Part shown: one piece after another, positions 51,890-60,565 of the stretch
Numbering within the stretch: the first letter of the stretch is position 1
Layout: the number at the start of each line of letters is the position of its first letter
Assembly: GCA_040754075.1 (NCBI GenBank)
Contig: JBFMDH010000029.1
Coordinates: forward strand, 1 to 64,000
Reading direction: 5' to 3'
Length of the DNA: 64,000 bases
From: Acidobacteriota bacterium
GTDB lineage: Bacteria; Acidobacteriota; Blastocatellia; UBA7656
Position numbers and translations under genes: made by a program
Notes under the pieces: generated by a model
Seen by the model: the letters and a program-made list of their open reading frames with translations, nothing else
Database searches by the model: none
What the model was told of the DNA's origin: nothing

Positions 51890-54800
51890 TCAAACAAGAC
51901 GGATTTCGACTTGAATGGATGTTCCTTTGCCGATCTTCGATTGAATCGAAAACTCGCCGTTTAACAACTGTGCCCTTTCCCGCAACCCGACCAACCCGAG
52001 TCCGCCGGATTTGATATTTTCGACTTCAAAACCCTTCCCGTTATCTTCAATGGTAATCATAATCCGGCTTTCGGTTCGTTTGATTTTCACGCTCGCGCTT
52101 GAGGCGTTGGCATGTTTGATAATGTTATTCAAGGATTCCTGAACGATTCGATAAAAGCTGATTTCTTCGCTTTCATTGAAAAGATTATCAATCGAGGCGA
52201 CCTCGCATTCGACCTCGACGACACCCGAGATTTTCTTGCACATTGAGATCAAAGCCTTCGTCAGACCCAACCGGTCAAGCAGTTGCGGGCGCAGATTGTT
52301 GGTTATCTCGCGCACTTCATCAAGCGCCAGAGTTGCCGATTCGGAAATCCTGTCGAGTTCTTTGGCAACCCGCGCTTTATCATCACCCTTTTTGATGCCG
52401 AGCATCGCCCGATTTTTGATAATCACCAAACTTTGCCCCAAACCGTCGTGCAATTCGGCGGCGATGCGTTTACGTTCGGCTTCCTGCGATTCGATCAACT
52501 GCCGCGAAAAAGCGGTTTTGGTTTCGGCAATGGTTCGTAGATGCGAGACGCGGTTGTAATAGATCAAACCTGTGATGAGCGCAACCGCTAATGCCGCCAA
52601 AACACGAAACCACCAGGTTTGATAAAAATACGGATGCACGATGATTTTCACCATCGCGCCGTCCGTGTTCCAAACGCCGTTGGCGTTGGCGGCGATGACG
52701 CGAAACCGATATTCGCCGTGCGGCAAATATGAATAATTCGCTATGCGCTCTCGTCCGGCTTCAACCCAATTTTCTTCAAACCCTTCAAGTTTGTATTTGA
52801 ATTTTATCTGTTCGGATTTAATCAAACTCAAACCTGTGTAATGGATTTCAAGATTCGATTGTCCCGGACTCAGTTCGATTGCGGATTGCGGATGGCGGAT
52901 TGCGGATTGAAAATGATTTGGGTCAACAGATTTTCTATCTATTGAAATGTTTTCGATGACGACAGGCGGCGGATGCGGATTGATTTTTTCGGCTTCGGGG
53001 TCAATGATGGCGACTCCGCCCATGGTCGCAAACCAGAGTTTGCCGTCTCTGGTTTTTATTGCCGAAGGAATCCTGCCGCCGTTGCATTCGGCATTGAGCA
53101 TTCCGTCTTTTTCGTCGTAAGAAACGCTGTTGAGTTTGGGAATTTTACCGTCAGCAAACTCATTCAACTCCTGACGGCTTACACGATGAATACCGCGATT
53201 CGAGGACATCCAAAAATTGCCGCGACCATCTTCAAGAATCGCAAAAACGCCGTTGTTGAAAAGCCCGTGTTCGACGCGGTAATTGAAAAACTTGCCGTCC
53301 TTATATCGAACTAAGCCATCGCCATAAGTCCCGAACCACAAAACGCCTTCTGCATCTTCGTAAATGGCACGGACGAATCCTCGCGGACTGTTTTCGACAT
53401 CGCCGAAATTGAAAAACTTGCCGTCTTTGAATTGCGATAATCCGTCAAATGTCCCTAACCAAAGGCTGCCGTTGCGGTCAAAGTGAACTGTTATTATTTT
53501 GTCATTTAGCAAACCGTCTTTGACCGTGTAATGAGCAATTTCGTTGTCGTCTTTATATTTGTATAAGCCTTCTTCAGTTGCTATCCAGATATTGCCTGCC
53601 TGGTCGGAAGCAAAATCGGTCGCTCCGTTTGGAATATCGTTTTTACCAATTCGCCTGACGGACGAAGGCTCTTCAAATCGCCCGAATCCGCCTTCGCCTT
53701 GATAACCGAGCCAAACCCGCGCCGAGGTGTCTTCCCACAAACCGCGCATATAAAGCGGAAACCCCGCTGTATATTTAAGTCTTAAATTCGTAATTTTTCC
53801 GTCCGAGTAACGATTAACGCCTTGTACCGTGCCGATGAAAATATCTCCTTTGCTGGTTTGCAGCAGAGGATAAACTTCATTTCTGTTGAGACCGTCTTTC
53901 ACGGATAAAGAAGTAATAAGCTGTCGCCGCAAACGACGCAGTCCGGTGGTTGTCGCCAACCAAAAATTGCCTTCGCGGTCAGTAATACCGGGGCCTGCCG
54001 GAACAGATTTGCCTGAGTTATACGAAGTGAATTGCCCGTCCTTAAATCTTACCAATTGCCCGTTAACCGGCGCGTCCAGATTTGCCGTCCCGAAAACGAA
54101 CCAAATGCTTCCTTCTGCATCATCGAAAATCGTTTGGAGATTCAATTCTTTCAAAGCGGGAATTTCATTTTTCGTCAACGTCGTTACTTTCCCGTCCGCG
54201 AGGCGGCAAAGTTTCTCTTTGAACCTAATCCATAAAGCACCTTGGTTATCTTCGTAAGCCAGCAAACTATTGACTAAAGTTAGATATTCAGACGGCTGAC
54301 TGAGAGCATAATTTGTCGTCTGTCCGGCTTTCTGCCACGTCACTTTGTTTCGTTCAAACGTCCATTTCGCCCCCGATTTTCCATAATAAAAACGTTTGAC
54401 GCCTTTTTCTTTTTGGTCGGAAACCGGAATAAACTTGCCATCCCGCAAATAATAAAATCTGTCAGCGCCCTCGATAACGGCATTTCCATTCCCATCCGAA
54501 ACAATAGCGATTGAACTGCCAAAGGTTTCGGGAGGCTGATACGAAGCGAACGCGCCGTTTCGATAAACCGTGACCACGCCATTTTCAGCCGCCGCCCAGA
54601 CCGCGCCGTCTTTGTCAACAAAAATCCCTGAGAACCGATTGTTGAGAATGCCTTTCGTGTTGCCTTTATCAAAAATCGTAAAACGCACGCCGTCAAATCG
54701 CGCCAGCCCGTCAAACGTCGAAAGCCACAAATAACCATCGGGCGTTTGCGCGACCCCCGTGACAGTGTTTTGCGGCAAGCCGTTTGCGGTCGTCCAGGTG

Positions 54801-54904
54801 TCAAAGCCGTATTCCTGAGCCTTCGCCAAAGTGGATAAACCAACGACGATATAAACGGATAGCGTCAGGAATCTTAAACTCCAATGTCGTGACTTGATAT
54901 ACAT
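51890..54904 (-). CDS. Reg_prop-type hybrid membrane sensor histidine kinase
   Basis: 1,004 residues. A signal peptide (about 1-29) leads into two seven-bladed Reg_prop beta-propellers (about 35-640), with repeats such as TPDGYLWLSTFDGLARFDG and DRNGSLWLGTFDGLSQF. A Y_Y_Y domain follows (about 690-760, YSYLPHGEYRFRVIAANANG) and one membrane helix (about 768-788, YQTWWFRVLAALAVALITGL). The HisKA_3 dimerisation domain has phospho-acceptor H819 in AAELHDG, and the HATPase end has NNIIKHANA, DNGKGF and GLGLVGLRERAQ. It lacks its own receiver domain. This class usually senses carbohydrates outside the cell. It is co-transcribed with the NarL-type regulator. Confidence 0.92.
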   Translation of the reverse strand: MYIKSRHWSLRFLTLSVYIVVGLSTLAKAQEYGFDTWTTANGLPQNTVTGVAQTPDGYLWLSTFDGLARFDGVRFTIFDKGNTKGILNNRFSGIFVDKDGAVWAAAENGVVTVYRNGAFASYQPPETFGSSIAIVSDGNGNAVIEGADRFYYLRDGKFIPVSDQKEKGVKRFYYGKSGAKWTFERNKVTWQKAGQTTNYALSQPSEYLTLVNSLLAYEDNQGALWIRFKEKLCRLADGKVTTLTKNEIPALKELNLQTIFDDAEGSIWFVFGTANLDAPVNGQLVRFKDGQFTSYNSGKSVPAGPGITDREGNFWLATTTGLRRLRRQLITSLSVKDGLNRNEVYPLLQTSKGDIFIGTVQGVNRYSDGKITNLRLKYTAGFPLYMRGLWEDTSARVWLGYQGEGGFGRFEEPSSVRRIGKNDIPNGATDFASDQAGNIWIATEEGLYKYKDDNEIAHYTVKDGLLNDKIITVHFDRNGSLWLGTFDGLSQFKDGKFFNFGDVENSPRGFVRAIYEDAEGVLWFGTYGDGLVRYKDGKFFNYRVEHGLFNNGVFAILEDGRGNFWMSSNRGIHRVSRQELNEFADGKIPKLNSVSYDEKDGMLNAECNGGRIPSAIKTRDGKLWFATMGGVAIIDPEAEKINPHPPPVVIENISIDRKSVDPNHFQSAIRHPQSAIELSPGQSNLEIHYTGLSLIKSEQIKFKYKLEGFEENWVEAGRERIANYSYLPHGEYRFRVIAANANGVWNTDGAMVKIIVHPYFYQTWWFRVLAALAVALITGLIYYNRVSHLRTIAETKTAFSRQLIESQEAERKRIAAELHDGLGQSLVIIKNRAMLGIKKGDDKARVAKELDRISESATLALDEVREITNNLRPQLLDRLGLTKALISMCKKISGVVEVECEVASIDNLFNESEEISFYRIVQESLNNIIKHANASSASVKIKRTESRIMITIEDNGKGFEVENIKSGGLGLVGLRERAQLLNGEFSIQSKIGKGTSIQVEIRLV

Positions 54905-55311
54905 TTTGAATGGAAAATATTTATAACATATTTTGGCGGGTAATTTGATTTTAAGTTGTAAATCGAGAAACTACCGTAAGCTTCCCCGTCGAGTTGACAG
55001 TTCAAAAGTAGCGGTTTCGGCATGCCATTGTCTGTGGGTGGGAATTGGCCACTGTTGTGTAGTGGATGAAGAGACAAAAATTCAACCCGGACTTTCATTC
55101 TGATTGCACCTCGTTCGGGGCTGGTCAGAAGCGGTTATTGATCCTGGGTTGAAACATCGGTACAAAAGACAGCTTTTAGGGTTTTCATGGTGTCTCGAAT
55201 GTCATGGATGATCCCTAACTTCGTGGGGGTTCGCCTAAGCCCGTGCACCAAGCGCGCCAAAAAAGCAAAAGCCGCTCAAGAAGGCGGCTTCTAAACGATT
55301 GAAACGAAATA
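54905..55311. other. Intergenic region between sensor kinase and tRNA-Gln
   Basis: 407 bp. The left part is A+T-rich and probably carries the sensor-kinase promoter. The right end holds the tRNA terminator hairpin (55269-55290). No gene was recognised in between. Confidence 0.45.
55255..55290 (-). terminator. Rho-independent terminator after tRNA-Gln
   Basis: On the leftward strand a 7-bp stem, AAGCCGC (complement of 55284-55290) with GCGGCTT (complement of 55269-55275), and an eight-base loop is followed by a T-rich run (TTGCTTTTTT). It begins 21 bases after the tRNA 3' end. Confidence 0.7.
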
Positions 55312-55382
55312 CTGGGAGGCAGGGATTCGAACCCCGATAGGCGGATCCAGAGACCGCAGTCCTACCATTGAACGACCTCCCA
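55312..55382 (-). tRNA. tRNA-Gln (anticodon CUG)
   Basis: A complete cloverleaf is readable. The acceptor stem TGGGAGG/CCTCCCA is a perfect 7 bp. The D-arm is GTTC/GGAC. The anticodon stem GCGGT/TCCGC has one mismatch next to a loop with CTG at positions 34-36. The T-arm CGGGG/CCCTG encloses TTCGAAT. CCA is not encoded. A terminator follows. Its 3' end is duplicated at 47431-47472 in the same orientation, so it was probably the integration target of a mobile element. Confidence 0.85.
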
Positions 55383-55552
55383 TTGATTTGTCAAAAACGA
55401 CCCTCAGACTATAGCGAACCGGCTTTTTTATTGTCAAGTTTTACGCTTTTTAATAAACCAAGATGACGCTTCGCTGCACCTGGTGGTAAGTTATCTCTCC
55501 CGGTCGAGTTGATTTTCACTGTCACCCACATTGAGTTTTTCGGAGGAGCCTT

Positions 55553-58500
55553 ATGAATCACCGCAAATATTTTTTCTGTCTCATGCTGACTCTGGCAATG
55601 ATTAGTTCAATCGCTCTACGACAACCCACCGAGGCGCAAACTTCGGCTAACCGCGCGGTCACTGCCCTGCCTTCGTTTTATGAACCGGCAATCTCTCCAG
55701 ACCGCAATGAAATCGCTTTCGTTTCGGGCGGCGACATCTGGACAGTGCCAACCGCAGGCGGCGAAGCGCGGCTGCTGGTTTCCCATCCGGCAACCGAATC
55801 GCGCCCGCTCTATTCGCCCGACGGCAAACGTCTCGCCTTCGTATCGGCGCGCACCGGCAATGGCGACATCTATATCCTCAATCTCTCGACAGGCGATTTG
55901 CAACGACTCACATTCGACGACGCAGCAGAACAACTCAACAACTGGTCGCGGGATGGCAAATGGCTCTACTTTCATTCCGGCAGCAAAGAGATTTCCGGGC
56001 GCGGCGACATCTATCGCGTCAGCATCGACGGCGGCACGCCTATGCAAGTGACTGCCGACCGTTACACCAATGAATTTTTTGCAGCCCCCGCACCCGATGG
56101 CTCAACCCTTGCCTTCAATGCGCGCGGCAACGCTTCGGCGCAATGGTGGCGCAAGGGTCATTCGCACCTCGATGAATCGGAAATCTGGCTCATGCGCGAA
56201 GGCGAAGCCAGCACCTATGAACGCCTCACCGAAGGCGGCGCGAAAGAGTTGTGGGCAATGTGGGGCGTCGACGGAAAAAATATTTATTACGTCTCAGACC
56301 GCAGCGGCGCGCAAAACCTCTGGACGCGCCCGCTCAAAGGTCAAGCGCGGCAACTGACGCAATTCAAAGACGGGCGAGTGCTCTATCCGACGATTTCTTA
56401 CGATGGCAAAACCATCGTTTTTGAACGCGATTTCGGCATCTGGAAATTTGATACGGCAAACCATCAAGCCAGCGAAGTCAACATCACGCGACGCGGCGCT
56501 GCCTCCGCCGCCGCGGTTGAACACCTGACCCTCACTTCACAATTCAATGAACTGGCGCTGTCGCCCGATGGCAAAAAAGTGGCGTTCATCGCGCGCGGCG
56601 AAATTTTTGCCGCCTCTGCCAAAGATGGCGGCGACGGGGCGCGCGTCACGAATACGCCCGCGCCCGAATCCCATATCGTGTGGCTCGCAGACAGCAAGCG
56701 CCTCGTCTATGCTTCGACACGCGATGGCGCGCCGCATCTTTTCCTATATGACTTCGCGCAAAATAAAGAGACCCAACTCACAAACGGCGCGAGCGCAGAC
56801 ACTTTGCCTGCGGTGTCGCCCGATGGCAAGATGGTTGCCTTCGTTCGTGATGCGAAAGCCTTGCGGGTTATCGACCTCGAATCGAAACAAGAGCGTGAGT
56901 TGGCAACCGGCTTTCTCGACCGCCCGCCGTTTGACCCGGATCGCCCAATCATCTGGTCGCCCGACAGTCGTTGGATTGCCTTTATGAATGTCGGCGAACG
57001 CGCATTTAAAAATATTCAGGTGGTTCAAGCCGCAGGCGGAACCAGTAAACCCATCAGCTTCCTGAGCAACGCCTTTTCAAATGCGATGGCTTGGAGTCCC
57101 GACGGCACTTACATTTTATTCAATAGCAGTCAGCGCACCGAATCGCCGAGCCTGGCGCGCATCGATTTGTTGCCGCGCACTCCGAAATTCCGCGAAGACC
57201 AGTTCACCGCTTTATTCAAAGACACCACGCCGCGCACCCAGCCGCCACGCACCCCTGCGCCGCAGGACAATACGCCAACCGCGCAACCCAACAAAGAAGA
57301 ACCGAAAAAAGATAACTCGAAAAATGTGGAAATCGTTTTTGAGGGCATCAACCGCCGCTTGAACATTCTGCCGATTGGCGTTGATGTCAACTCGTTCACC
57401 ATCAGTCCCGATGGCAAAACTTTGTTGATGCAGGCAAGCGGCTCAGGTCAGTTCAATCTCTATACCTATCCGCTTGATGAACTGACGCGGGAAAACGCGG
57501 TCGCAAGGCAACTCACCACCACACCCGGCTTTAAAACCGACGCCCAATTTACCCCTGATGGTCGTGAAGTTTTTTACCTCGAAGGCGGACGCATCAACAT
57601 CATCACCCTGGACAATCGGCAATCGCGCCCGCTTGCGGTCACTGCCGAAATGGATGTCGATTTCGCCAAAGAAAAACACGAAGTCTTCAGGCAGGCGTGG
57701 ACGCTTTTACGCGATAATTTTTATGACGCCAATTTTCACGGCGCGAACTGGGAAGCGGTGCGCGAAACCTTTGCGCCGCATATTGCCGGCGCGCGCACCG
57801 GCGATGAACTGCGCCGCCTGATTAATTTGATGGTCGGCGAATTGAACGCTTCGCATCTCGGCATCAATCCGCCATTCAACCAAGCCGCGCAAACTTCAGC
57901 AGTCGGCAGACCCGGTCTACGCTTTGACCGCGCAACCTATGAGGCATCAGGGAAACTAAGAATCACCGAAGTCATCGCGCTTTCGCCCGCGGCGATTGCC
58001 AATATCAAAACGGGCGAATACCTCATCGCGGTTGACGGCACAACCATCAATGCGCGAACCAACCTCGATGAACTGCTCACCAATAAAGTCAATCGCCGCG
58101 TGGCGCTCACCATCGCGGCTTCCGCCGACGGCGCAACCTCCCGCGAAGTCGCCATCAAACCGGTGAGCAACGGCACAGAAGCGGGACTGCTTTATCGCGA
58201 TTGGGTCGCCAAAAATCGCGCGTATGTTGACCGCGCAAGCCAGGGGCGGCTCGGCTATGTGCATATTCCAGATATGTCCGACGCTTCGCTTGCGCAACTC
58301 TATGTTGACCTCGACGCCGAAAATCACCGACGCGAAGGGGTCGTGGTTGATATTCGCAACAACAACGGCGGCTTTGTGAATGTTTACGCCATTGATGTGT
58401 TTGCGCGGCGCGGCTATATCACCATGACGCCGCGCGGCTATCCGTCATCGCCGATGCGCACCATGAATGGGCAACGCGCACTGGAACTTCCGACTATTTT

Positions 58501-58816
58501 AATCACCAATCAACATTCGCTTTCCGATGCCGAAGATTTCACCGAAGGCTACCGCAGTTTGAAACTCGGTAAAGTCGTCGGCGAACCGACCTCGGGGTGG
58601 ATCATTTATACCTGGAATCTCGGCTTGATTGACGGCTCGACGTTTCGCGTGCCGCGCATGAAATGCGAAGACAGCAATGGCAAAAACATGGAACTGGTGC
58701 CGCGTCCGGTCGATATTCCGGTATCGCGTCCGATTGGCGAAACCTACACCGATAGGGATTCGCAACTCGATACCGCGGTTCGCGAATTAACGAAACAACT
58801 CGGCGCGAAAAAATGA
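55553..58816 (+). CDS. Tricorn-like protease (PD40 beta-propeller, PDZ, S41 peptidase)
   Basis: 1,087 residues. Start ATG behind GGAGG, then a signal peptide (about 1-28, ending EAQ-TS). PD40/WD40-like blades run from about 40 to 690, with repeated SPDGK motifs (PLYSPDGKRLAFVS, LSPDGKKVAFIA). A proline-rich insert lies near 560-590. A tricorn C1 region has the candidate catalytic H729 (NFHGANW), a PDZ domain follows at about 790-870, and the S41 catalytic part has the candidate nucleophile S991 (HSLSDAEDF) and GEPTSGW. Tricorn-family enzymes degrade oligopeptides; this one is exported. It is a single gene followed by a long terminator-like hairpin. Confidence 0.9.
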   Translation: MNHRKYFFCLMLTLAMISSIALRQPTEAQTSANRAVTALPSFYEPAISPDRNEIAFVSGGDIWTVPTAGGEARLLVSHPATESRPLYSPDGKRLAFVSARTGNGDIYILNLSTGDLQRLTFDDAAEQLNNWSRDGKWLYFHSGSKEISGRGDIYRVSIDGGTPMQVTADRYTNEFFAAPAPDGSTLAFNARGNASAQWWRKGHSHLDESEIWLMREGEASTYERLTEGGAKELWAMWGVDGKNIYYVSDRSGAQNLWTRPLKGQARQLTQFKDGRVLYPTISYDGKTIVFERDFGIWKFDTANHQASEVNITRRGAASAAAVEHLTLTSQFNELALSPDGKKVAFIARGEIFAASAKDGGDGARVTNTPAPESHIVWLADSKRLVYASTRDGAPHLFLYDFAQNKETQLTNGASADTLPAVSPDGKMVAFVRDAKALRVIDLESKQERELATGFLDRPPFDPDRPIIWSPDSRWIAFMNVGERAFKNIQVVQAAGGTSKPISFLSNAFSNAMAWSPDGTYILFNSSQRTESPSLARIDLLPRTPKFREDQFTALFKDTTPRTQPPRTPAPQDNTPTAQPNKEEPKKDNSKNVEIVFEGINRRLNILPIGVDVNSFTISPDGKTLLMQASGSGQFNLYTYPLDELTRENAVARQLTTTPGFKTDAQFTPDGREVFYLEGGRINIITLDNRQSRPLAVTAEMDVDFAKEKHEVFRQAWTLLRDNFYDANFHGANWEAVRETFAPHIAGARTGDELRRLINLMVGELNASHLGINPPFNQAAQTSAVGRPGLRFDRATYEASGKLRITEVIALSPAAIANIKTGEYLIAVDGTTINARTNLDELLTNKVNRRVALTIAASADGATSREVAIKPVSNGTEAGLLYRDWVAKNRAYVDRASQGRLGYVHIPDMSDASLAQLYVDLDAENHRREGVVVDIRNNNGGFVNVYAIDVFARRGYITMTPRGYPSSPMRTMNGQRALELPTILITNQHSLSDAEDFTEGYRSLKLGKVVGEPTSGWIIYTWNLGLIDGSTFRVPRMKCEDSNGKNMELVPRPVDIPVSRPIGETYTDRDSQLDTAVRELTKQLGAKK

Positions 58817-58868
58817 GCAATCCGAATTCGCGACCGTTTGCGTAAAACAAGAACTGCATAAGAAAGTA

Positions 58869-58933
58869 TGAAGCAGGAACGATGAACGATGAACAAAAGA
58901 TTTTATACTTCATCGTTTATCATTCCTGCTTCA
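58869..58933 (+). terminator. Long stem-loop (25-bp stem, two mismatches) after the tricorn-like gene
   Basis: 58869-58893 pairs with 58909-58933: 25 base pairs with only two imperfect positions and a 15-base loop (CAAAAGATTTTATAC). The outer part is TGAAGCAGGAA/TTCCTGCTTCA. It starts 52 bases after the stop. It is far longer than a standard terminator and could instead be a small palindromic mobile element or a folded RNA. Confidence 0.6.
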
Positions 58934-58987
58934 GGTTTAAAAAATACGACCATCAGTTCTCAGGACTGATTTGAAAGGAGAAAAACT

Positions 58988-59377
58988 TTGGCAACCCCTG
59001 AACAGATAAACGAAATCGTTGCGGCTTATTTTGCTGCAACCCGCGCGATGGATAAAGCGGCTTGGCTTGCGACTTTTGCCGAAGACGGTGTGAGCATTGA
59101 CCCGGTTGGCGCGCCGCCAATGGATACGAATGAAAAACGCGCAGCATTTTTTGACGGTATTGTCGGCGCATTTGAAACCGTGGGTCTAAGCGAACAGGAA
59201 ATTTATCTTGCAGACAACAGCGCCGCTGTGAAATGGACGGGGCAAGGCACAGGCAAAAACGGGCGCGAAGTGAGCTTTGCAGGCATAGATGTTTTTGAAA
59301 TTAATGACCAAGGCAAAATACACAGCATACGCGGCTATTGGAACCCTGCGGCAATGATGGCGGAATTGCTGGGCTAA
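58988..59377 (+). CDS. SnoaL/NTF2-fold protein
   Basis: 129 residues with a TTG start behind AAAGGAG. The cone-shaped NTF2-like fold is suggested by INEIVAAYFAATRAMDKAAW at the N-terminus, the LATFAEDGVSIDPVG turn, and VFEINDQGKIHSIRGYWNPA near the end, as in SnoaL-like polyketide cyclases and ketosteroid-isomerase-type proteins. The substrate is unknown and catalytic acids cannot be assigned with certainty. No export signal. It is a single gene between the tricorn-like protease and a leftward secreted protein. Confidence 0.78.
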   Translation: MATPEQINEIVAAYFAATRAMDKAAWLATFAEDGVSIDPVGAPPMDTNEKRAAFFDGIVGAFETVGLSEQEIYLADNSAAVKWTGQGTGKNGREVSFAGIDVFEINDQGKIHSIRGYWNPAAMMAELLG

Positions 59378-59484
59378 TCAATAGTTTTGCGATGCCGCTT
59401 TTTTACAGCGACCTGGTGAAGTCATATCCGACGACCTGCAAAATTCATTGGATAATCGTTCATCTCAGTTGGCAAAAAGCATGC

Positions 59485-60525
59485 TCAACGTTTTGGTTTA
59501 CCCTGGGCAAAGATCGACTTGCCGGCTTTCTCTTCAAAATAAGTTACTTCCTCTACGCGGGTGCCGCGCAAGATGAATTGCACACTCACATCAGGCTTTC
59601 CTTCAAATTTGAAGTGCACAATATTTTTCTCGACGTTTCCGGCAGCATCAGATATTTGTCCGCTACCTGTCTGTCGAAGAAAATATTTTAGCGAGCCTGC
59701 ATTCCATCGCAATTTCCCGTCAACTCCATCCACCACCACATTCATAAGTAAAGGTTCATCTTGAGCTTCAAATTCATATCGTCCAGCCAACTGCTCAACC
59801 ATCCCGCCGCTCAATGCTGAGCGCCTGTCCGAAGTTGCCGAATCAGTCGTGACATCAGCCGCCTGCTCTTTCGATGAATCGGGAATACGTTTCACAGAAA
59901 CCTTCGAGGCGGAATCGGTCGCCTCGCTTTCCGCCGCCACGTCTATGGTTTGAGTCGAGGTATTGGTTGCAGAAGACTTGGGACGATTGCCGCGAGGCGC
60001 GGATTCACGCGGTTCACCGGTTCCAGCCACAGGCGAATCGACGCGGCTATCCGGTGAGCGGCGCGGCACATTGGCGATGGCGCTGGCGAACAGGTCGCGG
60101 CTGTAATAACCAACGCGGCTGACTCCGTCACTCGTCTCGCCCGATGCGTAAGTCAAAACGATGTGCGCGGTGGCAAAATACTCTTCGAGCTTTCCTTTGC
60201 TGTTGGTTTGCGAAGCCGTGGGTCGCGCCGGCAACCTTAAAGCCTGCAAAACATCGGCACGGTCGCGCGTCGCCGGATAAATCGCTTCAATGCGTTCAAC
60301 AACTGAAGTCTCACCATTATACTGTACAAAAATCTTTTCGCTCGCGTTTGTAGATTGGTATTCGGAAAGCGTATCGCTTATCTGGCGCGCGGCTTGACCG
60401 AGCACCCGTTCCACATCGGTTTTGGTGCTTTTGCCCGGTGTGAGTCCTTTGTAGGAACTCTGCCCGAAACCCGCGACACAGCCGAACAACACCAAAATCA
60501 TCATCATCGAAACTCTGTTTACCAT
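59485..60525 (-). CDS. Secreted hypothetical protein
   Basis: 346 residues from the ATG at 60525 (a GTG three bases upstream is also possible), with AGGAGG upstream. A signal peptide covers about 1-22 (VLFGCVAGFGQ, possibly a lipobox at FGC). The N-terminal domain (about 24-135, YKGLTPGKSTKTDVERVLG) looks like a small SmpA/BamE-like or periplasmic binding fold. The centre (about 150-230) is low-complexity, rich in serine, arginine and threonine. A C-terminal beta domain of about 100 residues follows (AGRYEFEAQDEPLLMNVVVD). I do not recognise a named family. It is 40 bases downstream of the large Ig-like protein gene on the same strand and probably co-transcribed. Confidence 0.65.
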   Translation of the reverse strand: MVNRVSMMMILVLFGCVAGFGQSSYKGLTPGKSTKTDVERVLGQAARQISDTLSEYQSTNASEKIFVQYNGETSVVERIEAIYPATRDRADVLQALRLPARPTASQTNSKGKLEEYFATAHIVLTYASGETSDGVSRVGYYSRDLFASAIANVPRRSPDSRVDSPVAGTGEPRESAPRGNRPKSSATNTSTQTIDVAAESEATDSASKVSVKRIPDSSKEQAADVTTDSATSDRRSALSGGMVEQLAGRYEFEAQDEPLLMNVVVDGVDGKLRWNAGSLKYFLRQTGSGQISDAAGNVEKNIVHFKFEGKPDVSVQFILRGTRVEEVTYFEEKAGKSIFAQGKPKR

Positions 60526-60565
60526 CACGCTTACCTCCTAGCTTTTTTGGACAACCGGTCAGCGA

